Positions 8,684-17,188 of a stretch of 64,000 nucleotides of DNA are shown here, piece by piece. The stretch is from NCBI RefSeq assembly GCF_000718165.1, contig NZ_JOEY01000012.1:197946-261945 (forward strand), in the 5' to 3' direction. Source of the DNA: Streptomyces fulvoviolaceus. Lineage in GTDB: Bacteria > Actinomycetota > Actinomycetes > Streptomycetales > Streptomycetaceae. The notes beneath the pieces are model-generated. The model was not told the origin of the DNA and searched no databases. It was given only the letters and a program-made list of their open reading frames with translations. How positions within the stretch are numbered: the first letter of the stretch is position 1; the number at the start of each line of letters is the position of its first letter. A program made the position numbers and the translations under genes.

Positions 8684-9725
8684 AGGAGGTTGACGCCTTC
8701 GCCAGTTTCAAGGCGTACTCCGCCCACCACTGGCCTGCCTTCGGGCCGCCCTTGCACTCTCCGTCCGACTCGCCTGGGCGCTTTACCCAGACGTACGCGT
8801 CCACCAGGTCGTCTGCCGTCTTCGTGGTCGGGGTTTCGCCGAGTGCCCTGCCCGGGGGGTTGCACCAGCGTTCGTCCGCGTCGCCGCCCGTGTAGGGGCC
8901 GTTGCCGTTGCGGCTGGTGTCGATCACGAAGTGTTTGCCGCCGACCTTGGCGGAGAGCTCCTTGCCGTACTTGATGGAGTCCTCGGTGGAGTAGAAGTTG
9001 GAGACGTTCACCGAGAAGCCGTCGGCCTTGTCGATGCCGGCCCACTGGAGGGGCTCGAAGATCTGGTCGGGGTGGCCCCAGCCGGCATTGCCCGCGTCCA
9101 GGTAGACCTGGGTGTTCTTCAGGGACTTGAGCTTGGTGATGGCGCCCTGGAGGAGGTCGTAGCGCTCCTCGTGGAACTCGTCCTGGGTGCAGCCGTCGAC
9201 CAGGTGCAGTACGGCGTCGGGCTCCAGGATGACCGTGGCGGAGCGGTCGCCGATGCCTGCGGCCACGCCGTCGATCCAGGTGCGGTAGGCGTTGCCGTCG
9301 GCGGCGCCGCCCTGGGAGTACTGGCCGCAGTCGCGGTGCGGGATGTTGTAGAGGACCAGCAGCGCGGTGCGGTCGGCCTTGTCGGCGGCCTCGGTGAAGC
9401 CGCGTGCCTCCTGCTCCGGGTTCTCCGTGCCGATCCACTGGCCGGTGGGCTGCTCCGCGATCTTTCGGATCTGTTCGGCGTCGTCGTCCTTGCCCGCCTT
9501 GTCGTAGGTCGCGACCTGCTTCGCCGCGTTGCCGGCCGGGTTGACCCAGAACGGGTCGGCCTCCTTGGGCTGTTGAGTGATCCGGGCGCCGGAGCTCTCT
9601 TCCGGATCGTCCTTGTCCCCGCCCCCGGAGGATGAGCATCCAGCGATCAGTAGTGCCGCCCCCAGCACTGTCGCGGACGCTCGTACTCCGGCGGAAAGGA
9701 ACGTGTCCCCCCTCATGCCGTACAT
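8682..9725 (-). CDS. cslZ: CslZ-like GH6 endoglucanase lipoprotein
   Basis: This 347-aa exported protein has a lipobox (LLIAGC) followed by a Ser/Gly linker, so it should be anchored outside the membrane. The body is a glycoside hydrolase family 6 domain: LVLYNIPHRDCGQYS, VILEPDAV with the likely catalytic Asp, YLDAGNAGWG, and the late SRNGNGP and WCNPPGRALG motifs. It would cleave beta-1,4-glucan, consistent with trimming the CslA product. I chose the ATG at 9725 because GAGGGGGAG lies just upstream; longer starts lack this. It is convergent with glxA rather than co-directional. Confidence 0.9.
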   Translation of the reverse strand: MYGMRGDTFLSAGVRASATVLGAALLIAGCSSSGGGDKDDPEESSGARITQQPKEADPFWVNPAGNAAKQVATYDKAGKDDDAEQIRKIAEQPTGQWIGTENPEQEARGFTEAADKADRTALLVLYNIPHRDCGQYSQGGAADGNAYRTWIDGVAAGIGDRSATVILEPDAVLHLVDGCTQDEFHEERYDLLQGAITKLKSLKNTQVYLDAGNAGWGHPDQIFEPLQWAGIDKADGFSVNVSNFYSTEDSIKYGKELSAKVGGKHFVIDTSRNGNGPYTGGDADERWCNPPGRALGETPTTKTADDLVDAYVWVKRPGESDGECKGGPKAGQWWAEYALKLAKASTS

Positions 9726-9889
9726 CCAACTCCCCCTCGGGTGGCATGTGCCAAGTCTCAATCCTGACATACGTGGTGTGGGGCACACGAGATCGTCCGA
9801 GCCTTGTCTGAGAGCTGTTACAGCACCGAAGGTCGGGGTAGGCGCGCGCCTAACGGGGGCGGGCGGTAGGGGAAGGGGAGGGTGCTCCC

Positions 9890-10666
9890 ATGCACTGGTC
9901 GACCCGAGAGATCCGGCTCGCCGCAGCGCTCGTGGAAGCGGCGGACACCCTTTCCGACGGATTCGACACCGCCCACTACTTACAACGCGTGGCCGACCAC
10001 TGCGTGGAGCTGCTCGCCGCCCAGGCCGCCGGGATCATGCTGATCGACGGCGGCCGAACCATATCCCTGGCCGGCAGCAGCCGGCACGAGGCGATCGCGA
10101 TCGAACTGCTGGCGGCCCAGCACCGCGGCGGGCCCTGCCTGGACAGCTACGGGTCCGGGCGGCCGGTGCCTGCCGTCTCCATCGCGGTGGCCCACGCGGA
10201 CTCCCGCTGGCCCGCCTTCACCGAGCGGGCGCTGGCGCACGACGTCGCGGCGACCTTCGCCGTCCCGCTGCGCCGCCGCGAGACGCTGCTCGGCGCGCTC
10301 AACGTGTTCGTACCGACCCTGCCGGACAGCGGCTCGCCCGCCGGCGACCAGGAGCTGCTGGTGGCCCAGGCCCTCGCCGACGGGACGGCCGTGGGACTGC
10401 AGAACCATCGCGCGTTCACCGAATACCGCACGCTGTCGGGGCAGTTGCAGGAAGCGCTCTCCAGCCGCGTACGCATCGAACAGGCGAAGGGCATGCTCGC
10501 CGAGCGCTGGAACACCCGCGCCGACCTGGCGTTCGTGGCACTGCGACAGTACGCGCGCCGGCGCCGGCTGCCGCTGGACCGGGTCGCGACCGCGGTCATC
10601 GAACGGGTCGCGGACGACGCCGAGTTGCGCCGGGAGGCCGAGGGAACGGCCGGTGGACCTGCGTAG
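9890..10666 (+). CDS. GAF and ANTAR domain regulator
   Basis: This is a 258-aa soluble protein. Residues about 20-165 form a GAF sensor domain (GIMLIDGGRTISLAGSS, VPLRRRETLLGALNVF). Residues about 185-245 form an ANTAR RNA-binding domain (SRVRIEQAKGMLAERW). ANTAR proteins bind twin-hexaloop RNA and prevent premature termination, so this one probably couples a signal to antitermination. The start ATG has GGGGAGGG at suitable spacing. Its RNA target is not seen nearby. Confidence 0.9.
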   Translation: MHWSTREIRLAAALVEAADTLSDGFDTAHYLQRVADHCVELLAAQAAGIMLIDGGRTISLAGSSRHEAIAIELLAAQHRGGPCLDSYGSGRPVPAVSIAVAHADSRWPAFTERALAHDVAATFAVPLRRRETLLGALNVFVPTLPDSGSPAGDQELLVAQALADGTAVGLQNHRAFTEYRTLSGQLQEALSSRVRIEQAKGMLAERWNTRADLAFVALRQYARRRRLPLDRVATAVIERVADDAELRREAEGTAGGPA

Positions 10667-10874
10667 AACATTGGGCCACCTGGGCATATGACGGAGAGCC
10701 ACCACTCCGGGACTTGGCGTCAGCCGCCCTCTAGGCCCCGGCCCGCATCCGTTCTAGAGTGCTTTCCATACGGCCCCAGCCCCCGGCCAAGGATTCACCC
10801 ACCAGGGCTTTCCGAACCTCCCGCGCCGGTCGCCGGGTTACTCCCGCAACCCGTGCGCCCGCGGTTGAGGACCA

Positions 10875-10926
10875 GCCCGGTCGGCGGCTTCGGGGGGAGC
10901 AGGTCGCCGACCGGGCCAGGTGGCCC
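10875..10926. terminator. Hairpin between the ANTAR gene and sortase F gene
   Basis: A 12-bp stem, GCCCGGTCGGCG (10875-10886) with CGCCGACCGGGC (10915-10926), lies 26 bp past the 3' end of the minus-strand sortase gene and 209 bp past the ANTAR gene. A smaller stem (CGGGTT/AACCCG, about 10836-10855) precedes it. The rest of 10667-10951 holds no gene that I can support. Confidence 0.55.
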
Positions 10927-10951
10927 AGGTCGTTGGCACATGCGCGGAGCC

Positions 10952-11617
10952 CTAGAGACCGGTTCCCGTCAGATACGCCGAGACGATCACGTTGGCCGTG
11001 TAGCTGCGGCTCGCCCGGTCGAAGGTGCCCCCGCAGGTGATCAGCCGCAGCTCGGCCCGCCCCGACTCCCGCTGTCCGTACGCCTGTTGGGCGTCGAAGT
11101 GGTCGCGGGTGACGACCTGGACGTCGTCGACGGTGAACTCGGCGACCCTGCCGTCGTCGCGGATGACCCGGACCGTCTCACCCGGCTTGAGCGAACTGAG
11201 CTTGTAGAAGACCGCGGGCCGGGTCTCGGTGTCGACGTGCCCCACCATCAGCGCTGTCCCGGCCGCCCCCGGCTTCGCGCCGGCCGCGTACCAGCCGACG
11301 ACTCCGAGCTGGTCGAAGGGCGGCGGATCGACGGCCCCCTGCCGGTCCAGGCCGCGGGCCACCACCGGCGCCTGCACGCCGAGGCCGGGGATGTCGATGC
11401 GCTGCGGCCGGGCGGCCCTCAAGGGCCTTGCGGCGGGCGGGAGTTCGACCTCCGCCGGCCGGCCGACGGCCGCCACGTCGCCCGTGGTCGGCGCGGATAT
11501 GCCGTGCCGTACGTCGGTCACCTCGCGCCCCCACAGCCACAGCCCGAGCAGCAGGAGCACCCAGGCCACGCCGGTCAGGAGGCGGCCGGTGCCGGAGGAA
11601 CGTTCACCGTCGGACAT
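10952..11617 (-). CDS. Class F sortase
   Basis: This 221-aa protein has an N-terminal TM anchor (about 12-30) and a sortase domain. Catalytic residues visible are His127 (VGHVDT), Cys195 (ITCGGTFD) and a following Arg (RASRSY). Class F sortases are common in actinobacteria and have poorly known substrates. The ATG lies 5 bp after the stop of the upstream gene (11623-12189), so the two are translationally coupled. That upstream protein is a plausible client, although it has no clear LPXTG motif. Confidence 0.9.
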   Translation of the reverse strand: MSDGERSSGTGRLLTGVAWVLLLLGLWLWGREVTDVRHGISAPTTGDVAAVGRPAEVELPPAARPLRAARPQRIDIPGLGVQAPVVARGLDRQGAVDPPPFDQLGVVGWYAAGAKPGAAGTALMVGHVDTETRPAVFYKLSSLKPGETVRVIRDDGRVAEFTVDDVQVVTRDHFDAQQAYGQRESGRAELRLITCGGTFDRASRSYTANVIVSAYLTGTGL

Positions 11618-11622
11618 GGCCG

Positions 11623-12189
11623 TCAGTCCGTCCCGCGGCTCCGGCGGCTGCTCCGGAGCACGACGGCCACCGCGGCGACCGAGGCGAGGACCAGCCCGAT
11701 CACGGCGTGCACCGTGCCGGGGCCGGCCGCGCCGCGGGCCTCCGCCGCGTTCACCGCGTTCACCGCGGAGAGGTGGGTGGCGGTGCCGCCGCCGCCCGCG
11801 TGGACGGGGGCGACGGGCGAGGCGTGGGCGGAGGGCTGCGATGTCGCTTTGCCCACGACGGTGATGTGGCCCTTCACCTCGACGTCGGCGCAGACGATCT
11901 TGACGTCGTACGACCCGGGCTCGATCGAGGAGCGGACCCGGGTCTCGCCGGCGAGGCCGCCGTCGGCGCTGGTGAGCCGGGCGTCCGCGACGAACGCCGC
12001 CGAGGCGGCGGTGGCCGTCTTGCCGGCGCAGCCGCGCACCCTGAGCGCGACGTCGGTGCCGGGGGCCGGAGACGAGGGGGTCACGGAGACGCTGCGGGCG
12101 TCGGCGTCGGCGGCGTCCGCGGCGGCCGTCGGAGTGAGGGCGGTGACGGCCAGCAGGCCCGTGCAGAGAGTGAGACGTAGGGAACCCAT
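11623..12189 (-). CDS. Secreted, C-terminally anchored protein of unknown function
   Basis: This 188-aa protein has a signal peptide (cleavage near TAAADA). Its extracellular domain has two Cys (RVRGCAG and KIVCADVE), probably disulfide-linked in an Ig-like beta fold. An Ala/Gly-rich linker leads to a C-terminal TM (GLVLASVAAVAVVL) and a basic tail. That is the layout of a sorted or tail-anchored surface protein, but no LPXTG or LAXTG pentapeptide is visible. GGAGG precedes the ATG. It is in operon with, and directly before, the sortase F gene. Confidence 0.75.
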   Translation of the reverse strand: MGSLRLTLCTGLLAVTALTPTAAADAADADARSVSVTPSSPAPGTDVALRVRGCAGKTATAASAAFVADARLTSADGGLAGETRVRSSIEPGSYDVKIVCADVEVKGHITVVGKATSQPSAHASPVAPVHAGGGGTATHLSAVNAVNAAEARGAAGPGTVHAVIGLVLASVAAVAVVLRSSRRSRGTD

Positions 12190-12281
12190 CGTGAACCTCC
12201 AGATATCTGGAGACTCCCTCGCGGGCCGGGGCCCCGCATCCGCTGCGGGGCCCCACTGCTCCGTACGGGTCGGGAATGGTT

Positions 12282-13064
12282 TCAGACGCGGTCGACCAGA
12301 TCCGCGATCGAGTCCACGATCTTCGAGGGCCGGTACGGGAAGTCCTCGACCTGCTCGGGCCGGGTCAGCCCGGTGAGCACCAGGAACGTCTGCATCCCGG
12401 CCTCGATGCCGGCCAGCACGTCGGTGTCCATCCGGTCGCCGATCATGGCACTGGTCTCGGAGTGCGCGCCGATGGCGTTGAGCCCGGTGCGCATCATCAG
12501 CGGGTTCGGCTTGCCCGCGAAGTACGGCTTCTTGCCGCCGGTCGCCTTGGTGATCAGTGCGGCCACGGCGCCGGTCGCCGGGAGGGGGCCCTCGGTGGAG
12601 GGGCCGGTCTCGTCGGGATTGGTGGCGATGAAGCGGGCACCGCCCTCGATGAGCCGTACGGCCTTGGTCATGGCCTCGAAGGAGTAGGTCCGGGTCTCGC
12701 CGAGGACGACGTAGTCGGGCTCGTGGTCGGTGAGGATGTAGCCGATGTCGTGCAGCGCGGTCGTGAGGCCCGCCTCGCCGATGACGTACGCCGTGCCGCC
12801 CGGCCGCTGGTCGTCCAGGAACTGGGCGGTGGCGAGCGCCGAGGTCCAGATCGACTCGACGGGCACGTCCAGGCCCATGCGGCGCAGGCGGGCGTGCAGG
12901 TCGCGCGGGGTGTAGATCGAGTTGTTCGTGAGCACCAGGAAGGGCTTGCCGGACTCGCGCAGCTTCTTCAGGAAGGCGTCGGCGCCGGGGATCGGTACGC
13001 CCTCGTGGATGAGCACACCGTCCATGTCGGTGAGCCACGACTCGATGGGCTTGCGGTCTGCCAT
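12282..13064 (-). CDS. HAD-IIA (NagD-like) phosphatase
   Basis: This 260-aa cytosolic protein has HAD motif I (LTDMDGVLIHEG), motif II (VLTNNS), a C2a cap, a motif III Lys region (AGKPNPLM) and motif IV (MIGDRMDTDV). That is the layout of NagD-type nucleotide or sugar-phosphate phosphatases. GGAG lies upstream of the ATG at 13064. The gene stands alone, about 90 bp from the sortase pair. The exact substrate is not predictable. Confidence 0.9.
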   Translation of the reverse strand: MADRKPIESWLTDMDGVLIHEGVPIPGADAFLKKLRESGKPFLVLTNNSIYTPRDLHARLRRMGLDVPVESIWTSALATAQFLDDQRPGGTAYVIGEAGLTTALHDIGYILTDHEPDYVVLGETRTYSFEAMTKAVRLIEGGARFIATNPDETGPSTEGPLPATGAVAALITKATGGKKPYFAGKPNPLMMRTGLNAIGAHSETSAMIGDRMDTDVLAGIEAGMQTFLVLTGLTRPEQVEDFPYRPSKIVDSIADLVDRV

Positions 13065-13177
13065 GTGCGGGATCTCCTGCCGTACGCATGTACGCGGTGC
13101 TGCGTGAGCCCCCAGCCTAGACAGTGGCCGGATCTTGGGGGAATGGCCAGATCGGGGCGGGTTGCCGAACGGTCGGG

Positions 13178-13885
13178 TCAGCGGCGTCGGCGGGCTGCCG
13201 CGAGGGTGCCGCCGGTGGCGAGGAGGAGGGCCGCGGCCGCGAGGGTGGCCGCGGTGGGGGCGAGTCCGGTGCGGGCGAGTTCGTCGGTGAACGGCAGTCC
13301 GTCGGGGGCGGAGGCTTCGGGGCGGGGCTGCGGGTCCGACGGGTCGGCGTCGATGCCGAACCGGTAGTCGTTCGACTGACCCACCCAGTCCCCGTCGTCG
13401 GCATGGCGTTGTACGACGGCCGCGTTGGCGGTGACCCGGTTCGGCACGGTGTCCGAGGTGACCGAGAGGCGCACCTTCACGGTGAGGGTCTTGCCGGGGG
13501 CCACGGTGAAGCCGCTGCCGAAGGCGCCGACGAGTTCGTCCTCGTCGGTGGCCTCGAAGCGGACGGGGCGGGGGCGCGAGCCGTCGTAGAACTCCAGGCG
13601 GGGCTGGGACGGTTCCAGGACCCGTCCCTCGTCGACGAGGACGACGACCGGGTGGATGTCCTCGCAGGTGCGGGAGGTGGTGTTGGTGAGGTCGAGGGAC
13701 CAGGTGCCGTACCCGCCGCCGGCCTCGTAGGAGTCGGGCCCGCCGTGGATGCGGGTGGTGATGGGGAAGCTGCGGGCGCCCGGCGCCACACAGGCCGGCA
13801 CCCGGCTGTCGGCGTACGCCGGGGCGGCGGCGGGGAGGAGGGCGGCTGCTGCAAGGCAGAGGGACAGGGGCGTGCACAGTCGCAT
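13178..13885 (-). CDS. LAXTG-anchored cell-wall surface protein
   Basis: This 235-aa secreted protein has a signal peptide (MRLCTPLSLC..., cleavage near AYA-DS) and a beta-rich extracellular domain with paired Cys (residues 32 and 74). It ends with LARTG (203-207), a TM stretch and RRRR. This is a textbook class E sortase sorting signal, and a class E sortase is encoded at 21326-22087. I chose the ATG at 13885 because the signal peptide starts there. Function of the extracellular domain is unknown. Confidence 0.85.
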   Translation of the reverse strand: MRLCTPLSLCLAAAALLPAAAPAYADSRVPACVAPGARSFPITTRIHGGPDSYEAGGGYGTWSLDLTNTTSRTCEDIHPVVVLVDEGRVLEPSQPRLEFYDGSRPRPVRFEATDEDELVGAFGSGFTVAPGKTLTVKVRLSVTSDTVPNRVTANAAVVQRHADDGDWVGQSNDYRFGIDADPSDPQPRPEASAPDGLPFTDELARTGLAPTAATLAAAALLLATGGTLAAARRRR

Positions 13886-13976
13886 GAACAGGTGATCCTG
13901 ACGGGCGGGGCGGGCTCGGGTGCGGTGCCATTCCCTGCGGGGCCCCGAATGGCCCCGGATTTCCGCCCGATCGGCC

Positions 13977-14256
13977 GCACGCACGATCACAGCGCGGGCG
14001 GCGCGATCCGGGGTGCCGGGCGAGGTCGTATGGCGGCTGCGGGCCGGTGGGGGTTGGTCGCGCAGTTCCCCGCGCCCCTAAAGGCAGCTGCGGCAGCCGC
14101 CCGCGGCGAGAACCCGGCACGCACGATTACAGCGCGGGCGGCGCGATCCGGGGTGCCGGGCGAGGTCGTCGGGCGGGTGCGGCGCCGTCGTGGCTGGTCG
14201 CGCAGTTCCCCGCGCCCCTGGGTCGGCTCAGCTACGGGCAGTCGCTATGCCGCCGT
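13977..14256. repeat. Tandem 140-bp repeat, two copies
   Basis: The 53 bp at 13977-14029 recur at 14117-14169 with one difference. The 28-bp module at 14052-14079 (GGTTGGTCGCGCAGTTCCCC and following bases) recurs at 14192-14219, again 140 bp later. The bases between have diverged. This fills most of the gap between the LARTG gene and the ROK gene; a small hairpin (GTGCCGCT/GGCGGCAC) lies near 14271-14288. Confidence 0.8.
14184..14219 (+). repeat. Left 36-bp inverted repeat flanking the ROK cluster
   Basis: These 36 bases are almost the exact reverse complement of 17117-17152 (one apparent mismatch). The pair encloses the ROK, oxidoreductase and heme-degrading-domain genes. Confidence 0.75.
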
Positions 14257-14372
14257 AGCTGCGGGCAGTCGTGCCGCTGGGGCGGCACGGGTGGGCGCAG
14301 CGGCACCCCGCAGCGCCGGGCTGCGCGACCCACCCCCGCCCAGCCCCACCAACCCGCACCCGAACCTGCACG

Positions 14373-15458
14373 TCAACCGTCCCCCCGTCCGAACAGCGGC
14401 CCCAACAGCAGCTGCGCCGCCCCCTCAGCCACCCCGCCGGAGGCGACCCGTACCGGGACCGCGTCCGCACTCCGGGCGCGGGCGTCCAGGACGGCGGCGA
14501 CGCCCCGTACGAAGGTCTCGGGGTCCGCGGCGACGGTCCGGCCGCCGAGCAGGACGAGGTCGATGTCCAGCAGCCCGACCAGGTTCGCGGCGCCAGCGCC
14601 CAGCACCCGGGCCGCCTCGCCGACCTCCTCGCGCGCGACCGCCGCCAGGCACAGCGCCTCGATGCAGCCCCGGTTCCCGCAGCCGCACACCGGCCCGTCC
14701 AGTTGGATCACCTGGTGGCCGAACTCCCCCGCCCCGGTCCGGGCCCCCCGGTGCACGGCCCCGCCGATGACGAGCCCCGCACCGAGCCCCGTACCGAGGT
14801 GGAGGTAGGCGAAGGACTCGCCCGCTCCGCCCACCGCGAGCCCGAGCGCCGCCGCGTTGGTGTCCTTGTCCACCACGACGGGCACGCCCAGCCTCCGCTC
14901 CAGCGCGTCCCGCAGGGGAAACCCGTCCCACTCGGGAAACCCAGTGACCCGGCGCAGGACACCCCGGCTGTGATCGAGCGGACCGGGGAGGGCGACGCCG
15001 ACACCGAGCACGGACGCATCGGAAGTCCCCTCGCTCAGCAGCGCCTCGACTTCCCGTGCCGCCCCCTCGACCACCGCCTCCGCGCCCGCGCCGAGGTCCA
15101 GCGGCGACCGGCGTGCCGCCACCACCGCGCCGGTCAGATCGCACAGGACCACCGTCGACTCGTCCCGGTCCAGGTGCAGCCCCACCGCATGCCCGGCCCC
15201 CGGCACCAGCCGCAGCACCGTCCGCGGCTTGCCGCCGGTCGACGCCCGGTGGCCCGCCTCCGTCGCGAGCCCCTCCTCCCGCAGCCGCCCGGTGATCTTG
15301 CTGACGGCCTGCGGGGTGAGCCCGGTGCGCTCGGCGAGTTCGAGCCGGCTGATGCCCTCCCCACCCGCCGTGCGCAGCAGGTCCAGCACCAGCGCGGCGT
15401 TGTGACTGCGCAGGGCCGGCAGATTGACGCCGCCGTTCGTCCTGTTCACACCACCCAT
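14373..15458 (-). CDS. ROK family transcriptional repressor
   Basis: This is about 360 aa, with an N-terminal winged HTH (LRTAGGEGISRLELAERTGL) and a C-terminal ROK sugar-binding domain. The domain shows the zinc motif CGCGNRGCIE and the GEFGHQV motif. ROK repressors respond to sugars and usually act on neighbouring sugar genes. It is divergent from an oxidoreductase across about 48 bp containing a near-perfect inverted repeat (15476-15498). The start is uncertain: ATG at 15458 is used here, ATG 15467 and GTG 15449 are alternatives, and the latter has the best spaced GGGGAG. Confidence 0.88.
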   Translation of the reverse strand: MGGVNRTNGGVNLPALRSHNAALVLDLLRTAGGEGISRLELAERTGLTPQAVSKITGRLREEGLATEAGHRASTGGKPRTVLRLVPGAGHAVGLHLDRDESTVVLCDLTGAVVAARRSPLDLGAGAEAVVEGAAREVEALLSEGTSDASVLGVGVALPGPLDHSRGVLRRVTGFPEWDGFPLRDALERRLGVPVVVDKDTNAAALGLAVGGAGESFAYLHLGTGLGAGLVIGGAVHRGARTGAGEFGHQVIQLDGPVCGCGNRGCIEALCLAAVAREEVGEAARVLGAGAANLVGLLDIDLVLLGGRTVAADPETFVRGVAAVLDARARSADAVPVRVASGGVAEGAAQLLLGPLFGRGDG

Positions 15459-15475
15459 TCTCCCCATCGCTTGCA

Positions 15476-15498
15476 CTTTGGCAACAGCGTTGCGAAAG
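15476..15498. promoter_or_regulatory. Operator between the ROK gene and the oxidoreductase gene
   Basis: CTTTGGCAAC (15476-15485) and GTTGCGAAAG (15489-15498) form an inverted repeat with one mismatch and a 3-bp centre, in the very short divergent promoter region. It is the natural site for autorepression and co-repression by the ROK protein. Confidence 0.7.
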
Positions 15499-15506
15499 TA
15501 GAAGCC

Positions 15507-16601
15507 ATGACAGGTACGACTGCTAACCCAGGCACTCCGGGCACTCCCCTCCGTGTGGGCCTCGTCGGCTACGGCCTCGCGGGCTCCGTCTTCCACGCCC
15601 CGCTGATCGCCGCCACCGAGGGCCTCGCGCTCGACACGGTGGTCACCTCGAACCCCGAGCGGCAGCAGCAGGCCCGCGCCGAGTTCCCGGACGTCCGCAC
15701 GGTCGCCACGCCGGACGAGCTGTTCGACCGGTCCGGCGACCTGGACCTGATCGTCATCGCGTCCCCGAACAAGACGCACGTGCCACTCGCCACCGCCGCT
15801 CTCAAGGCCGGTCTGCCGGTCGTGGTCGACAAGCCGATCGCCGGCACGGCGGCCGAGGCACGCGCGCTGACGACCCTCGCCGAGGAGCGCGGCCTGCTCC
15901 TCTCCGTCTTCCAGAACCGCCGCTGGGACAACGACTTCCTGACCCTCCGCAAGCTGCTCACCGAGGGCGAGTTGGGCGACGTATGGCGCTTCGAGTCCCG
16001 CTTCGAGCGGTGGCGTCCGCAGCCCAAGGGCGGCTGGCGTGAGTCCGGTGACCCGGCAGAGATCGGAGGTCTGCTCTACGACCTCGGCAGTCACCTCGTG
16101 GACCAGGCGCTGTTCCTCTTCGGCCCGGTCGTCTCCGTGTACGCCGAGTCGGACATCCGCCGCCCGGGCGCCTCGGTCGACGACGACACGTTCATCGCGC
16201 TCACGCACGCGAACGGGGTGCGGACGCACCTGTACGCCACCGCCACCACCGCCCAACTCGGCCCGCGCTTCCGGGTGCTGGGCTCGAAGGCGGGCTATGT
16301 GAAGTACGGCCTGGACCCGCAGGAGGCGGCCCTGAAGGACGGAAAGCGCCCAGGTCCGGGTTGGGGCGAGGAGCCCGAGGCGCTGTGGGGCCACGTGGGC
16401 GCCGGCGAGTCCCCCCTGACGGGTGGCGGCCGCCCCGAGCCGACCCTCCCGGGCGACTACCCGGCCTACTATGCGGCCGTGGCGAAGGCCCTGCTCGACG
16501 GCGGTCCCAACCCGGTGACCGCACTGGAGGCGGCTGCCGCCCTCGACGTACTCGAGGCGGCCCGCCGTTCGGCCCACGACGGAGTGGCGGTGAAGCTGTG
16601 A
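15507..16601 (+). CDS. Gfo/Idh/MocA family oxidoreductase
   Basis: This 364-aa NAD(P)-dependent dehydrogenase has an N-terminal Rossmann motif (VGLVGYGLAGSVFHAP), the family EKP-like signature VVDKPIAG, and a C-terminal alpha/beta domain with GGLLYDLGSHLVDQ. Such enzymes oxidise or reduce sugars and cyclitols. Divergent pairing with a ROK repressor supports a role in sugar use. Its stop overlaps the GTG start of the next gene by 4 bp, so the two are cotranslated. Confidence 0.92.
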   Translation: MTGTTANPGTPGTPLRVGLVGYGLAGSVFHAPLIAATEGLALDTVVTSNPERQQQARAEFPDVRTVATPDELFDRSGDLDLIVIASPNKTHVPLATAALKAGLPVVVDKPIAGTAAEARALTTLAEERGLLLSVFQNRRWDNDFLTLRKLLTEGELGDVWRFESRFERWRPQPKGGWRESGDPAEIGGLLYDLGSHLVDQALFLFGPVVSVYAESDIRRPGASVDDDTFIALTHANGVRTHLYATATTAQLGPRFRVLGSKAGYVKYGLDPQEAALKDGKRPGPGWGEEPEALWGHVGAGESPLTGGGRPEPTLPGDYPAYYAAVAKALLDGGPNPVTALEAAAALDVLEAARRSAHDGVAVKL

Positions 16602-17101
16602 CGCACAACACCGAGCTGACCCCGAAGTTCCACCCTGAACTCACCCCTCCCCTGGAGGAGTTGGAGGCGCAGGAGCGCCGCCTGGTGTTCCGCCAGTTCA
16701 CCTACGAGGACGCGTGGGCGCTGGGCTCCCTCATCGTCGAACTCGCCCGGGAGCGCCAGGCCCCCGTCGCCGTCGACATCCACCGCGCCGGCCAACAGCT
16801 CTTCCACGCGGCCCTGCCCGGCTCCACCCCCGACAACGACGCCTGGATCGACCGCAAGCGCCGGGTCGTCGAGCGTTACGGCTCCGCCTCCTACCTGGTC
16901 GGCGCCCGCTTCCGCGCCAAGGGCACGACCTTCGAGGAGTCCTCCCGCCTGGACCCGGACGAGTACGCGGCCCACGGCGGCTCCTTCCCGATCAACGTGG
17001 AGGGCGTGGGCGTGATCGGCGCGGTGACGGTCTCCGGTCTCCCGCAGCTGCAGGACCACAAGTTCGTGGTGGAGGCGCTGGAAGAGTTCCTGACCAAGTA
17101 G
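16598..17101 (+). CDS. Heme-degrading-domain (HbpS/GlcG-like, UPF0303) protein
   Basis: This 167-aa protein starts at a GTG inside the stop of the oxidoreductase gene (GTGA overlap). The sequence (RQFTYEDAWALGSLIVELA, VAVDIHRAGQQLFHAALPGS, GSFPINV...GVIGAVTVSG) fits the small HbpS/GlcG-like family annotated as UPF0303. Some members bind or degrade heme; others have unknown function. Operon position suggests a link to the sugar dehydrogenase, but none is established. Confidence 0.75.
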   Translation: MTHNTELTPKFHPELTPPLEELEAQERRLVFRQFTYEDAWALGSLIVELARERQAPVAVDIHRAGQQLFHAALPGSTPDNDAWIDRKRRVVERYGSASYLVGARFRAKGTTFEESSRLDPDEYAAHGGSFPINVEGVGVIGAVTVSGLPQLQDHKFVVEALEEFLTK

Positions 17102-17116
17102 CACCGCATCACCCTC

Positions 17117-17152
17117 AGGGGCGCGGGGAACTGCGCGACCAGCCACGACGGG
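17117..17152 (-). repeat. Right 36-bp inverted repeat flanking the ROK cluster
   Basis: This is the inverted partner of 14184-14219. It contains the GGGGAACTGCGCGACCAGCC module common in Streptomyces intergenic DNA and lies between convergent genes, where it can also form terminator structures. Confidence 0.75.
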
Positions 17153-17188
17153 CTCGCACCCGCCGAACCCAGCGCAGTCCCCCACCCC

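Noticed and set aside
10952..12256. A long open frame spanning the sortase F gene and the upstream secreted-protein gene
   Set aside because: Its upstream part is an out-of-frame Arg/Pro-rich reading of the secreted-protein gene; the real sortase starts at 11617 with a TM anchor.
12282..14120. A 612-codon open frame ending in the NagD-like gene
   Set aside because: Only the part from 13064 shows family motifs and a ribosome binding site; the rest is a shadow of the LARTG gene and repeats.
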